Positions 52,300 to 61,952 of a stretch of DNA of 64,000 nt are shown here, one piece after another. The stretch lies in contig NC_020830.1 of the NCBI RefSeq assembly GCF_000152945.2, positions 868,001 to 932,000 on the forward strand, read 5' to 3'. Position numbers and translations under genes: made by a program. Within the stretch, counting starts at the first letter, position 1, and every line of letters begins with the position of its first letter. The stretch comes from Polaribacter sp. MED152 (lineage in GTDB: Bacteria > Bacteroidota > Bacteroidia > Flavobacteriales > Flavobacteriaceae). Below the pieces are notes generated by a model. It searched no databases and was not told the DNA's origin. It worked only from the letters and a program-made list of their open reading frames with translations.

Positions 52300-53201
52300 T
52301 GATATCAAAATTTAAACTTTTTGTAATAATTTCTGTAATAAGTTTTGGTCAATTATCGGCTCAAAAACTTTATCTCACAGATAGTTTTAAGGTTAAAAAA
52401 AGAACATTTACCTATCATAAATTAAAACTAGAAAAGAATCTAAAGCTAGATTTATACAGACCAAAAAAACTCAAAACTATAAGACCACTTATTATTTATG
52501 TTCATGGAGGTGGATTTTCTGGAGGAAAAAGGAACGATGACGTTTCGAAAACATTCTCTACTGAATTTACAAAATTTGGCTACAATGTTGCATCTATTTC
52601 TTATAGATTAACCATGAAAGGAATTGGTTTTGGTTGTAGTACAAAAGCAGATTTAAAAATAAAAGCTTTTGATGAAGCTTCTAAAGATCTTAGTTATGCC
52701 ATTCAATACTTATTAAAAAAACAAAAACGATTTAAAATAGATACAAGCAAAATTATATTAGTTGGTTCAAGTGCTGGTGCAGAAGCCATTTTACATTTTG
52801 CCTACGCTTACAACAACACTATTTTAAATGATGACGTAAAAATTGCAGGTTTAGTATCTATGGCAGGTGCCTTAACTACCTTAAAAAACATTAATTCAAA
52901 AACTGCTATACCTACTCAATTATTTCACGGAACTAAAGATGAGCTAGTACCTTACAACATAGCTCCCCATCATTATTGTAAGACTACAGATGAAGGTTAT
53001 TTGGAATTATTTGGCTCAAGAGCAATTGCAGATCATCTAAAAAAAATTGATAAATCGTACTATTTATATACTGTAAAAAATGGAGACCATAGTTGGAACT
53101 CCAGACCCATTTTTGAGGCAAAAGAACATATTTTAGACTTTTTATATTTTGATGTTTTACAGAACAAACAAAGAAAAACAGAAGTTAATACATCTATCTA
53201 A
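52299..53201 (+). CDS. Secreted alpha/beta hydrolase (carboxylesterase/lipase-like)
   Basis: The 300-residue protein has a Sec signal (FKLFVIISVISFGQLSAQ). The oxyanion-hole motif HGGGFSGG is at about 70, the nucleophile Ser in GSSAGAE at about 156, a likely acid in GTKDELVP at about 213, and the catalytic His in NGDHSWN at about 264. It is a periplasmic or secreted esterase. Being coupled to a membrane acyltransferase it might remove or recycle acyl groups on the same glycan, which is inference. It overlaps the convergent YaiO-type gene by 8 bp. Confidence 0.85.
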   Translation: MISKFKLFVIISVISFGQLSAQKLYLTDSFKVKKRTFTYHKLKLEKNLKLDLYRPKKLKTIRPLIIYVHGGGFSGGKRNDDVSKTFSTEFTKFGYNVASISYRLTMKGIGFGCSTKADLKIKAFDEASKDLSYAIQYLLKKQKRFKIDTSKIILVGSSAGAEAILHFAYAYNNTILNDDVKIAGLVSMAGALTTLKNINSKTAIPTQLFHGTKDELVPYNIAPHHYCKTTDEGYLELFGSRAIADHLKKIDKSYYLYTVKNGDHSWNSRPIFEAKEHILDFLYFDVLQNKQRKTEVNTSI

Positions 53202-54474
53202 AACGTATAGCATAAGAAACTCCTAAAGTAGGATATAGAAAGTAATCTCCTTTCGAAAATGGTTTTTCCTCTCTAAACATACTAGCATTGAATCCCCATA
53301 AATTTTTCTTGTTTTTGGTGGAAAAATAATAGCCTAAAACTAAGGCTTGAGAATCTAATTGAAAAATTTCATCACCAGAGAAACCTGGTGCAAATCGATC
53401 TAATGCAGGTGATGCACCAAAGCCTGCCTCTATTGTCCAATAATTATCTGCATCACTTGTGTATTTTCTATAAATTAATCGACCAGATTTACTTGTTCCT
53501 GGTTCTCCAGGCGTAACATAAGTTCTAAATGCCCAGTAACTATTACCTGTATACCAACCAACAGAACCAGTATAAATAATAGTTTCTGTAGAGAACTTTA
53601 ACCATCTAAAACCTAATGAAGCTTCGAAACTTTTTGGTAAGGATTTAAACAATTCAAAACCATAACGTTGTGTAGGATTTAAAGGACTATTAGAAAAAGC
53701 TCCACTAACATAAGCATACAAACCTTTGGCAATTCTCGGATATAAGTCTATTTCTAATTGATAATTATCTGTTTCGAATCTATTAGAATAATTTATTCTT
53801 GCATTGATACTTCCAAATTTTGTTTGTCTTGCATAAGAAAATGAGCTGTAATACATATTTGCTCTACCATTATCACCTTCAAAATCGTAATAATCTGTGG
53901 AAACACTAATACCAATTGTATTAAAGCTTAAAGAGGTTTCCAAAGAATTTTTATAATTTAAAACTTCTTGGTTATCAGGATTCAGTTTTATAGCCTCTGT
54001 AATTGTTATTAAAGCTTCATCTTTATTACCTCTATTAAACTCAGATTTGGCTTTTAATTGCATTAACTCTGCATCTCCAGGAAATACTTCTAAGGCTTTG
54101 TTTGAAAGCTCTAAGGCCTTATAATATTTTTCTGCATATTGTTCGTTTTTAATATAAGCTATCCAATCTGTTTTTCTTTCTTTATCTCTATCTAACACAT
54201 ATTTAAACTCTTTTCTTGCTTTGGCATAGCTACCATCCCAAGAATAAGTACTTGCCAAGAAAGCACGAATACCCAAATAGTTTGGATACTTCGTTAAAAT
54301 GAATTTTAAAGAATCTTGTGCTTGCTTTCTTTTACCATTAAATGCTAGTTCTCTAGCCGTTTTAAAGGCAGTATCAGGATTACCATTAAATACTTTTTTC
54401 TGAGCCACTAATTTATCCGTAGAAAAAATCATTACATTAATCAGTACTAGTAAGGGTATTATTTTTTTTATCAT
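53194..54474 (-). CDS. TPR - YaiO family outer membrane beta-barrel protein
   Basis: The 426-residue protein has a signal peptide (IPLLVLINVMIFS), TPR-like helices (about 30-180) and a C-terminal beta-barrel of the YaiO type (about 190-426; alternating strands ending YAIRFR with a terminal aromatic/Arg). One TPR unit (YLGIRAFLASTYSWDGSY) is close to one in the upstream phosphotransferase. It is predicted to sit in the outer membrane, perhaps as a polysaccharide export channel with a periplasmic TPR scaffold, by analogy with PgaA-like proteins. It is the last gene of the operon; its start overlaps the upstream stop as ATGA. Confidence 0.85.
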   Translation of the reverse strand: MIKKIIPLLVLINVMIFSTDKLVAQKKVFNGNPDTAFKTARELAFNGKRKQAQDSLKFILTKYPNYLGIRAFLASTYSWDGSYAKARKEFKYVLDRDKERKTDWIAYIKNEQYAEKYYKALELSNKALEVFPGDAELMQLKAKSEFNRGNKDEALITITEAIKLNPDNQEVLNYKNSLETSLSFNTIGISVSTDYYDFEGDNGRANMYYSSFSYARQTKFGSINARINYSNRFETDNYQLEIDLYPRIAKGLYAYVSGAFSNSPLNPTQRYGFELFKSLPKSFEASLGFRWLKFSTETIIYTGSVGWYTGNSYWAFRTYVTPGEPGTSKSGRLIYRKYTSDADNYWTIEAGFGASPALDRFAPGFSGDEIFQLDSQALVLGYYFSTKNKKNLWGFNASMFREEKPFSKGDYFLYPTLGVSYAIRFR

Positions 54475-56897
54475 TTTAATGATTCTTTAAATTTGATATA
54501 TGCATCATTCTTAGGTTGCTTCTTTAAAATACTATCCATTACTATTTCAGCATCTTTAATATTGCCCATTGTTTTATAAGCTCTAGCTAATTTAAATGCA
54601 ATATCATCGTTCAAAATTTTATTTTCCTTTGCCTTTTTTGCTATTACTTTGGCTTTGTCATTTTGAGAAGACCACCAATACATGTCTAATAATGCTAAAT
54701 AAGCATCATCATAATAAGGTGCTCTATCTAAAGCATTTAACAATTCTTCTTCTGCTTCTGTATATTTACCATCCCAAGCAAATGTTCTTCCTTTTAAAAT
54801 TCTTACATCGATATAATTTGAGTTTTTTCTAAGAATATAATTACAAATTAAACGCGCCAAATCTCTTTCTTCATTAAAGGCTTTTTCTCTAGCCAGCATA
54901 AACATTTCATTTAATTTAAGGTTGGCCGTTAATTCTTCTACTTTTTTTAACTCTTCAGGCTTAAACTTATACACTTCTTTAATAACATCGTTTTTATTAA
55001 AAGGATAAATTTTATCATTCTGTGTAACATAAGCATTTAGACTTTTAAACTCGTTCAATTGCTTTTTTATCTCAGCTTCAATGGTATTGTCTTCTACTTT
55101 ATAAGTGTTAAAATTGTCTTTTATTTTAAACAAGGTTCCACTAGAATACATATAGTCTTTGTAAACAAAATCATTTAAACTGCCTTTATAACGCATTAAA
55201 GGTATTTTATGAATGTTTCTAAAGGCTTGTGCAGTATCTATCCCTGTACCAATCCATGGTGCTTTTTGAGGTATGGTAATATTATAGTTCTTTGATAAGA
55301 AAGCCAACAAACTTGGTGTAACATCTAAATGTGAGGATACTGAATTCATTTTTGAAGTTTGTTTTAACATTGGGCTGTAGATGAACAATGGCACATTAAA
55401 CCTACATAATTGATCTTTCTGTGCAATTGGAATTAATCTATGATCTCCACTAATAATGAATATAGTATTGTTGTAATCTGCTCTTTTCTTGTAAGACTCT
55501 ATAAACATTTCTATACTTTTATCAGCATATAAAATACTTGCAAAAATTTCTTTGTTGGCTGTTATTTGTTTTTCAGTTACCTCTAAATCTGTATCTGAAT
55601 TAATAATACTATCAACTTTTTTTAAGTAAGATTCTTTAACAGGAAAATCGAATGGCTCGTGTATGGTTTGCGTTGTAATTAAATCTAACCTTGGGGCTTT
55701 AGTATTTTTTAATTCGACCAATGTTCTTTTAAAAATTTCATAATCTGAATATCCCCAGCTAAAACCTGTATCTCCATTTGTTGATTTAGGATAAGAGCTG
55801 TCGTATTTATTTTCATCGATGACATTATCTAAACCATGATAATCTAAAAAGTTTATTTTTTTGTCAAAACTAGATTGATCTCCAGAGAAAAAAGAAGTAG
55901 TATATCCATTTTTCTTTAAAACACTAAATAATGATAAATGTGTTGGTGTATCTTCTATTTCTAGAAAACCTTTATTGCCAAAAGGTACAGAAGCCATTAG
56001 CGAAGGCAAAGCCCCAAATGTTCTACCTGTGTTACTTAAAAAGTTAGGCCAGAATAAAGATTTCGGAATTAACGAATTTAAATAAGGTGTAAAACCACTA
56101 TAGTATTTATCACCAACAAACTCAGAACCTAAACCTTCTACAAGTATAATTACAACATTAGGTTTTTCTTCTTTAATGGTAAAAAACGGTCCTAAAACAT
56201 CCTTTATTTCGGATGACTCTCTTAAAAACGGATATTCATTACTACCATCTAATTTTACAGCTTGCACATCCTTTTTTCCAATTTCATAATTGATGACATC
56301 TGTAACAAAATAGTACATCTTATTTTGATACTTAGCATTAGAAAAATCACTGATCGTTAATTTTATTGCAACAACAATTATGGTGGTTATAATAAATATT
56401 CTTCCATAATGCTTGTAATAAGGAGATTTTTTAAGAAAAACACTACTTACTATAAACAACAATGGAAAAATAATAAATGGTAGAAAATAAAATACAGAGG
56501 TGCTTTCTGATGAAGTTACAGTTAAATAAATATCATCTAAAGAATAGCCTAATAAATCTGCACCTAAATTTAAAAGCGTAGTAAGACTATACTTGGTTAA
56601 AGAAAATTCTATAAGAGTTAAAATTACAAACATCACCTTAATAAATACTGCCCCATATTTATATTTCTTACTGGCTAACAAATGATAAAATGGTAAGAAA
56701 ATAAGAAAGATGAATAATACTGTGTATAAATGATTTAATAATTTAAAAGCAATGAGTTTAAATAAATTTGGTAATTCTTTACCACTGAAATACGTAGATG
56801 TAATTTCAAAAACACTTATCATCCAAAAGCTGAGCATTAATGCAAAACACAGTAGAATATAAGCTCTATTTTTTTCTCTTATTGTTTTAATTTTCAT
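54471..56897 (-). CDS. LTA synthase / sulfatase-like membrane phosphotransferase with C-terminal TPRs
   Basis: The 808-residue protein has five N-terminal transmembrane helices (about 10-185) and a periplasmic alkaline-phosphatase-like domain. The domain has NVVIILVEGLGSEF (about 248), a likely nucleophile Thr in SNTGRTFGALPS (about 287) and metal ligands in FISGDHRLI (about 483). A TPR region (about 680-808) contains the unit YIDVRILKGRTFAWDGKY. LTA synthase and OpgB-type enzymes transfer phosphoglycerol or phosphoethanolamine from phospholipids. Attached TPRs are unusual and may dock the YaiO protein. The donor is unknown. Confidence 0.85.
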   Translation of the reverse strand: MKIKTIREKNRAYILLCFALMLSFWMISVFEITSTYFSGKELPNLFKLIAFKLLNHLYTVLFIFLIFLPFYHLLASKKYKYGAVFIKVMFVILTLIEFSLTKYSLTTLLNLGADLLGYSLDDIYLTVTSSESTSVFYFLPFIIFPLLFIVSSVFLKKSPYYKHYGRIFIITTIIVVAIKLTISDFSNAKYQNKMYYFVTDVINYEIGKKDVQAVKLDGSNEYPFLRESSEIKDVLGPFFTIKEEKPNVVIILVEGLGSEFVGDKYYSGFTPYLNSLIPKSLFWPNFLSNTGRTFGALPSLMASVPFGNKGFLEIEDTPTHLSLFSVLKKNGYTTSFFSGDQSSFDKKINFLDYHGLDNVIDENKYDSSYPKSTNGDTGFSWGYSDYEIFKRTLVELKNTKAPRLDLITTQTIHEPFDFPVKESYLKKVDSIINSDTDLEVTEKQITANKEIFASILYADKSIEMFIESYKKRADYNNTIFIISGDHRLIPIAQKDQLCRFNVPLFIYSPMLKQTSKMNSVSSHLDVTPSLLAFLSKNYNITIPQKAPWIGTGIDTAQAFRNIHKIPLMRYKGSLNDFVYKDYMYSSGTLFKIKDNFNTYKVEDNTIEAEIKKQLNEFKSLNAYVTQNDKIYPFNKNDVIKEVYKFKPEELKKVEELTANLKLNEMFMLAREKAFNEERDLARLICNYILRKNSNYIDVRILKGRTFAWDGKYTEAEEELLNALDRAPYYDDAYLALLDMYWWSSQNDKAKVIAKKAKENKILNDDIAFKLARAYKTMGNIKDAEIVMDSILKKQPKNDAYIKFKESLK

Positions 56898-56917
56898 AGT
56901 GATTGTTTAAAATATCA

Positions 56918-58351
56918 TTATTTACTAGAAAGACCTTTTCTAACCATTACACCCCATTTTTTATTTTTATTAAAATAATAATCTATGTTTCCTTTTATAG
57001 CTGCATACAATACTAAAGGATGCAATATAAAAGGCTCTAAAAATATGGTAAGCACCAGTTTTAAACCAATACCTTTCTTCTTATATTGATGGTAAGTAAA
57101 CTCTTCTGTAAAGACAGCTATGAAAGAAAATAGAAGCGAAAATAGATAAGCTAATAAAAAAAGCCCCACCACAAAACTCCAATTTAAAGGTTGATAAACC
57201 ACCAAAAACAAAAAATATAGCATACCCAAAACTTCTACAATTGGCGCTATTCTTTCAAATATAAACCAGTAAGGAAAACTTAAAAGACCTAACAATCTAT
57301 ATTTATAATTCAAACCTATATTTCTATGCGTTTTTAAAGTTTCTATGGTTCCTCTTGTCCATCTATTTCTTTGAGATATTAAGATTTTTCGATCATTAGG
57401 AGCTTCTGTCCAACACAAAGGATCTGGAATGTAAGCTACTTTATATTTCAGATTTTGCTCCTCCATATACTTCCTCATTCGTACAATGATCTCCATATCT
57501 TCACCTACAGTAGTAATATCATAACCACCCACTTTTATAGCTATTTCCCTATCAAACATGCCAAACGCACCAGAAATAACAAGTAAACCATTAAGTTTTG
57601 CCCAAGCCATTCTACCCAATAAAAAAGATCTTAAATATTCTAAAATCTGAACTCTTTCTAGCCATTTATCAGGAAAATTGACCTCTATTAATTTTCCGTT
57701 TTCTATTTTACAAGAATTTGCAATACGAATTACACCTCCAGAAGCAATTACTTTTCTATCTGTATATTCTAAAAATGGTTTTACCATTCTTTGCAGTGAG
57801 TCTGCCATTAACAAACAATCTACATCTATACACGCTAAGTATTTACTGTTACTAATATTTATTCCAAAATTTAGTGCATCAGACTTACCACCATTTTCTT
57901 TATCAACAATAATTAATTTTTCGAATGCAGGATTTTTTGATTTAAATACCCCAGCTCTTAATGGTTTTGTGGGTATTTTCTGATTGATTAAATATTCTAC
58001 CTTTTCTAAATCATAAGCCTTAATAAGTCTTTCTAAACTATCATCTTTGCTACCATCGTTAATAATAATAACATCATAATTTACATAATGTGTAGACAAT
58101 AACGATCGTACGTTTTCTACAATATTTAAACTTTCGTTGTACGCAGGTGCAATTATGGAAATGGATGGAGCTATTGAGGAGTTTAAGAGATCTTTATGGT
58201 AAACAAAGCTGTTTTTCTTTAAATAATCTACTGTTTCTTTAGATGAAAATATAGCCAAAAGTATATAAGAGCCTATAATTAGCAACGTAAACACTAAAAA
58301 GAAGTAGTGAAAAAAAAGTAAGATATTTCTTAAAACTTCATTAAAATCCAT
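56918..58351 (-). CDS. Membrane GT2 polysaccharide synthase (PgaC / cellulose-synthase-like)
   Basis: The 477-residue protein has one N-terminal helix (about 10-35) and a GT2 domain with SIIAPAYNES (about 64), IINDGSKDDS (about 95), DVDCLL (about 175) and GEDMEIIVRM (about 281). The QRNRWTRG motif (about 328) is the QxxRW signature of processive synthases. Three or more C-terminal helices follow. It likely makes and extrudes a beta-linked polymer across the inner membrane, as PgaC, hyaluronan and cellulose synthases do. The sugar is not determined. It overlaps the HEAT gene by 11 nt and is 20 bp upstream of the phosphotransferase. Confidence 0.9.
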   Translation of the reverse strand: MDFNEVLRNILLFFHYFFLVFTLLIIGSYILLAIFSSKETVDYLKKNSFVYHKDLLNSSIAPSISIIAPAYNESLNIVENVRSLLSTHYVNYDVIIINDGSKDDSLERLIKAYDLEKVEYLINQKIPTKPLRAGVFKSKNPAFEKLIIVDKENGGKSDALNFGINISNSKYLACIDVDCLLMADSLQRMVKPFLEYTDRKVIASGGVIRIANSCKIENGKLIEVNFPDKWLERVQILEYLRSFLLGRMAWAKLNGLLVISGAFGMFDREIAIKVGGYDITTVGEDMEIIVRMRKYMEEQNLKYKVAYIPDPLCWTEAPNDRKILISQRNRWTRGTIETLKTHRNIGLNYKYRLLGLLSFPYWFIFERIAPIVEVLGMLYFLFLVVYQPLNWSFVVGLFLLAYLFSLLFSFIAVFTEEFTYHQYKKKGIGLKLVLTIFLEPFILHPLVLYAAIKGNIDYYFNKNKKWGVMVRKGLSSK

Positions 58352-59423
58352 AACTATAATCTAAATACTCTATTATTCTATTATAAGATTCATCTTCAGA
58401 GCTTTTGTCTAATTTATTATACAACTCTGTATCATGCTTCTTTAAAATTGTTAATGCTTTGCTTTTTATTTCAAAATCTGAATCTTTTATATGTTCTAAA
58501 ACGAATAAACTATCGTTTTTAGTGGCTACCTTTTCTAAAAACTCAAACAGCGCTTTTTGCTCTTTAATAGTTAAGCTTTCAAATTTTTCTACCAATATTT
58601 CTTTGGCTTCTGTAATTTCGAAATAAGTGACAACTTCAATAGTTTTTAGCCTAATATCTAAATTTTCATGATGCAATAATTCTAACAATAGCTCTTTAGT
58701 TTCTAATCGATTAAAAATTTTTACAATATTTAAAATGAAAAGAATTACAAAATCATTTTCTGACTTTAGCCATTTCTTAACATCTAATAAGTGCTGATTA
58801 TCAAATTTTTCGATTTCAATTAATAATTCTATTTGATCCCATTCAGACAGTGGTAATTCTAGCGTATCTAAAAATTGTAAACCCTCAAACTCAAATAATT
58901 CTAAAAAGTAAAGATGTGCCTCTCTCCTCACCTCTTCTTTTTTATGATTTACAAACTTTTTGATTATTGGCGCAAATTTTTTAACCTCAAACTGTCTTAA
59001 ATCGCGAATACCTAAAGCAATAATATTCCACTTTTTGCTTTTTATCTTTTGTTTTGCAAAATAAATCAGACCAATTTCTTCATATAAATTATGCATAATG
59101 TCTATAACATTTCCAGACACCTGCTGACTTAATTTTAAAAAAGTATTGGTAATAATTCTTCTTTTTCTGCGATTTTTTACCCCTTTTTTAAATTCTGAAA
59201 TTATATTTTTTTGCGTTTTTAAAAAATTTTCTGATGATTGATCTAGATGTAAATATTCAATTAATAAACCCTCAATATAGTTGGTGTATTTTTGGCTTCT
59301 AGACTCAACAACTCTAATATTACGTCTTAAAATTTTTAGATAAATAATTAAAACTATAACTGCCACAATTAGTACTACTACTAATGTCCAAATTATATTT
59401 TCTATTAAAGGAAATCTCATCAA
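58341..59423 (-). CDS. Membrane-anchored HEAT repeat protein
   Basis: The 360-residue protein has one N-terminal helix (IIWTLVVVLIVAVIVLIIYL, about 9-28) and then a helical HEAT-like array. Units are visible as KKEEVRREAHLYFLELF, LDIRLKTIEVVTYFE and SDFEIKSKALTILKKH. It probably scaffolds the synthase complex at the inner membrane on the cytoplasmic side. No catalytic motif is seen. It overlaps the GT2 gene by 11 nt and the receiver gene by 4 nt, so it is tightly coupled to both. Confidence 0.8.
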   Translation of the reverse strand: MMRFPLIENIIWTLVVVLIVAVIVLIIYLKILRRNIRVVESRSQKYTNYIEGLLIEYLHLDQSSENFLKTQKNIISEFKKGVKNRRKRRIITNTFLKLSQQVSGNVIDIMHNLYEEIGLIYFAKQKIKSKKWNIIALGIRDLRQFEVKKFAPIIKKFVNHKKEEVRREAHLYFLELFEFEGLQFLDTLELPLSEWDQIELLIEIEKFDNQHLLDVKKWLKSENDFVILFILNIVKIFNRLETKELLLELLHHENLDIRLKTIEVVTYFEITEAKEILVEKFESLTIKEQKALFEFLEKVATKNDSLFVLEHIKDSDFEIKSKALTILKKHDTELYNKLDKSSEDESYNRIIEYLDYSYGF

Positions 59424-59794
59424 ATCTTCATTAACATACGCTTAACTCTAATCGTTAATTCATTAGGGCTTAATGGTTTACTCATAAAATCATTAGCACC
59501 TAAATTAAAGGCATTTAAAACCATTTCTTCTTGTCCAGAAGAAGAAAACACCAAAATAGGCGTCTTGCTTTCAAGCTTATTTCTTACATGGCTAATGATC
59601 TCTAAACCACTATAATAATCCATCATAACGTCTGTTAAAATTAAATCTGGATTTTCAGTTTCTATAAATTCTATGGCTTCTTTACCATCCTTAGCTATAA
59701 AGAGTATATAACCTTCTTTTTCTAAGCGAAATTTTAAAAGGAGAGATAAAACAGAATTGTCTTCTGCTAGAACTATTTTACTATTTTGACTCAT
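59420..59794 (-). CDS. Single-domain response regulator heading the polysaccharide operon
   Basis: The start at 59794 (MSQNSKIVLAEDNS, 124 aa) is preferred; an in-frame ATG at 59836 would add 14 residues outside the receiver fold. It is one receiver domain with acidic pocket ED 11-12, phospho-acceptor Asp55 in LILTDVMMDY, Ser in VFSSSGQ and Lys in MSKPLS. It has no output domain. The stop overlaps the HEAT gene start by 4 nt (ATGA-like), so it may act by binding the synthase complex rather than DNA. A Hpt gene is divergent 145 bp away. Confidence 0.9.
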   Translation of the reverse strand: MSQNSKIVLAEDNSVLSLLLKFRLEKEGYILFIAKDGKEAIEFIETENPDLILTDVMMDYYSGLEIISHVRNKLESKTPILVFSSSGQEEMVLNAFNLGANDFMSKPLSPNELTIRVKRMLMKI

Positions 59795-59888
59795 ATTTTT
59801 TGTAGGGGTATGTAGGTTATCACAATTAAATTGCATCCTTAAAAAACCAAGATAATCAAATAAAAAGATAAATAGCAGTTTTTATCTA

Positions 59889-59896
59889 TCTTTGCT
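59889..59896 (+). promoter_or_regulatory. -7 promoter box of the Hpt gene
   Basis: TATCTTTG matches TAnnTTTG and ends 43 nt before the ATG at 59940. Confidence 0.5.
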
Positions 59897-59939
59897 CTAA
59901 AAGTTAGACTTCTAAAAGAGCCCCTAAATAAAATACATT

Positions 59940-60314
59940 ATGCAAATTGAAAACATATTAACCAGCGAAGTTGTAGACTTAACTTCTTTAAAAAGTTTTT
60001 TTTCTTCGGATAAAGATTCTTTAATACAGCTAGTTACAGTTTATTTATCTGACACTAAACCAAGATTAGCTTTGCTAAAAAAAAGTATGGATAATGTAAA
60101 TTATGAAGAAGTACGTAGTATTTGCCATTTCCTAAAATCATCTTTAGGTTTAATGGGTGTAAGTTGTTTAGAAGAAATTACTTCATTAGAAAAAAGAGCT
60201 CAGAATTTAGATCCAGAACCAATTATTAATGAACGTCTACAGCCTATTACTAAGGTTTTAGATGAGAGTATTGTAGAGTATCAACGAATTTTAGATCAGC
60301 TTCAAGCGCTATAA
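59940..60314 (+). CDS. Hpt domain phosphotransfer protein
   Basis: The 124-residue all-helical protein carries the Hpt motif CHFLKSSLGLMG with phospho-acceptor His63. It has no kinase domain, so it must relay phosphate between a hybrid kinase and a receiver. It is divergent from the single-domain receiver of the polysaccharide operon, its most likely partner. It lies 13 bp upstream of the flavoprotein gene on the same strand, which seems a chance operon mate. Confidence 0.88.
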   Translation: MQIENILTSEVVDLTSLKSFFSSDKDSLIQLVTVYLSDTKPRLALLKKSMDNVNYEEVRSICHFLKSSLGLMGVSCLEEITSLEKRAQNLDPEPIINERLQPITKVLDESIVEYQRILDQLQAL

Positions 60315-60327
60315 TTTATTACCTTAA

Positions 60328-61884
60328 ATGATAAAAGAAATACAATTACGTGTCAATTTAATTGAAGAACGTAAAGAAGACATTCTCATTCATAAAGCCT
60401 CAAAATTTTTAAAAATACCTCGTACAGAAATTACAGCAGTTAAAATTCTTAGAAAATCTATAGATGCTCGTAAAAAAGAAACCATTTTTAACTACAAAGT
60501 TGCAGTATATATTAATCAAGAAATTCCAGAAAAATCAGATTATATTTTTGATTATAAAGATGTTTCTAAAGCCAAAGAAATTCATATAATAGGTTTTGGT
60601 CCTGCAGGCATGTATGCTGCCTTAAGATGTATTGAGCTAGGTTTCAAACCTATTGTTTTAGAGCGTGGTAAAAATGTTCAAGAACGCAGAAGAGATTTAA
60701 AGGCCATTAATCAAGATCATAAAGTAAATAGTAATTCTAATTATTGTTTTGGCGAAGGTGGTGCAGGTACTTATTCTGATGGTAAATTGTATACTCGAAG
60801 TTTAAAAAGAGGTGATGTAAGAAGAATCTTTGAAAACCTAGTTTTTCATGGAGCTACAGAGCAAATCTTAATAGATGCTCATCCTCATATTGGTACAAAC
60901 AAATTGCCTAAAATTATTCAAACGATTCGCGAAACCATTTTAAACTTTGGTGGTGAAATTCATTTTAATAGTACTGTTACCGATTTTATTATTAAAGAAA
61001 ATAAAATCAAAGCATTACAATTAAATAATGACACAGAAATGGCTGTAAACTCTGTAATATTAGCTACAGGTCATTCAGCAAGAGACATTTACGAATTATT
61101 ACATGCAAAGAAAATAGCCATAAAAGCAAAATCTTTTGCAATGGGTGTTCGTGTTGAGCATCCCCAAGAAATTATAGATCAAATTCAATACAGCTGTTCT
61201 GGAGAAAGAGATGAATTACTGCCTGCTGCAGCTTATAGTTTGGTGCATCAAGTAAATAATAGAGGTGTTTATTCCTTTTGCATGTGTCCAGGAGGATTTA
61301 TTGTACCAGCAGCAACTGCAGATGGAGAAGTGGTTGTAAATGGAATGTCTCCTAGTAGAAGAAACAACAAATTTGCGAATTCAGGTATTGTAGTTGAACT
61401 AGATATTGATAGAGATTTTAAGAAGTATGAACATTTAGGCCCTTTAAAAGGATTACAATTCCAGAAAGATTTAGAAAAAATAGCTTTTTATGCTGGTGGA
61501 AGAACACAAACTGCTCCTGCACAAAGGTTGGTAGATTTTGTAGATGGAAAATTATCTACAGACTTGAATGATACTTCTTATCAACCAGGATTAAATTCGG
61601 CACCTTTGCATTCTTTGCTCCCAAAAATTATTGGTGGTAGATTACGAAAAGGATTCCCAGCATTTGGTAGTAAAATGCATGGCTACTTTACAAATGAAGC
61701 TAATATTGTTGGTGTAGAATCTAGAACATCATCTCCAATCAACATCCCTAGAAAAGAAAATTTAGAACACCCAGAAATAGAAGGTTTATTTCCTTGTGGC
61801 GAAGGTGGTGGTTATGCAGGTGGTATTATTTCTGCAGCTATGGATGGTGAGAGGTGCGCAGAAGCTGCAATAGCAAGTCTCTAA
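60328..61884 (+). CDS. FAD-dependent oxidoreductase of the COG2509 type
   Basis: The 518-residue protein starts with a small domain (about 1-85; IQLRVNLIEERKEDIL) and then an FAD-binding Rossmann unit IIGFGPAGMYAALRC (about 89). GEGGAGTYSDGKLYTR follows at about 145 and the C-terminal FPCGEGGGYAGGI at about 490. This matches the widespread, uncharacterised COG2509 dehydrogenases. The reaction is unknown. It is highly conserved and cytoplasmic. Confidence 0.85.
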   Translation: MIKEIQLRVNLIEERKEDILIHKASKFLKIPRTEITAVKILRKSIDARKKETIFNYKVAVYINQEIPEKSDYIFDYKDVSKAKEIHIIGFGPAGMYAALRCIELGFKPIVLERGKNVQERRRDLKAINQDHKVNSNSNYCFGEGGAGTYSDGKLYTRSLKRGDVRRIFENLVFHGATEQILIDAHPHIGTNKLPKIIQTIRETILNFGGEIHFNSTVTDFIIKENKIKALQLNNDTEMAVNSVILATGHSARDIYELLHAKKIAIKAKSFAMGVRVEHPQEIIDQIQYSCSGERDELLPAAAYSLVHQVNNRGVYSFCMCPGGFIVPAATADGEVVVNGMSPSRRNNKFANSGIVVELDIDRDFKKYEHLGPLKGLQFQKDLEKIAFYAGGRTQTAPAQRLVDFVDGKLSTDLNDTSYQPGLNSAPLHSLLPKIIGGRLRKGFPAFGSKMHGYFTNEANIVGVESRTSSPINIPRKENLEHPEIEGLFPCGEGGGYAGGIISAAMDGERCAEAAIASL

Positions 61885-61952
61885 TTATTGCAGTATTTTA
61901 AATAGACAAACTCATTAAGAATTTGTAGTTTTACTATCTTTAAAATTCATAC

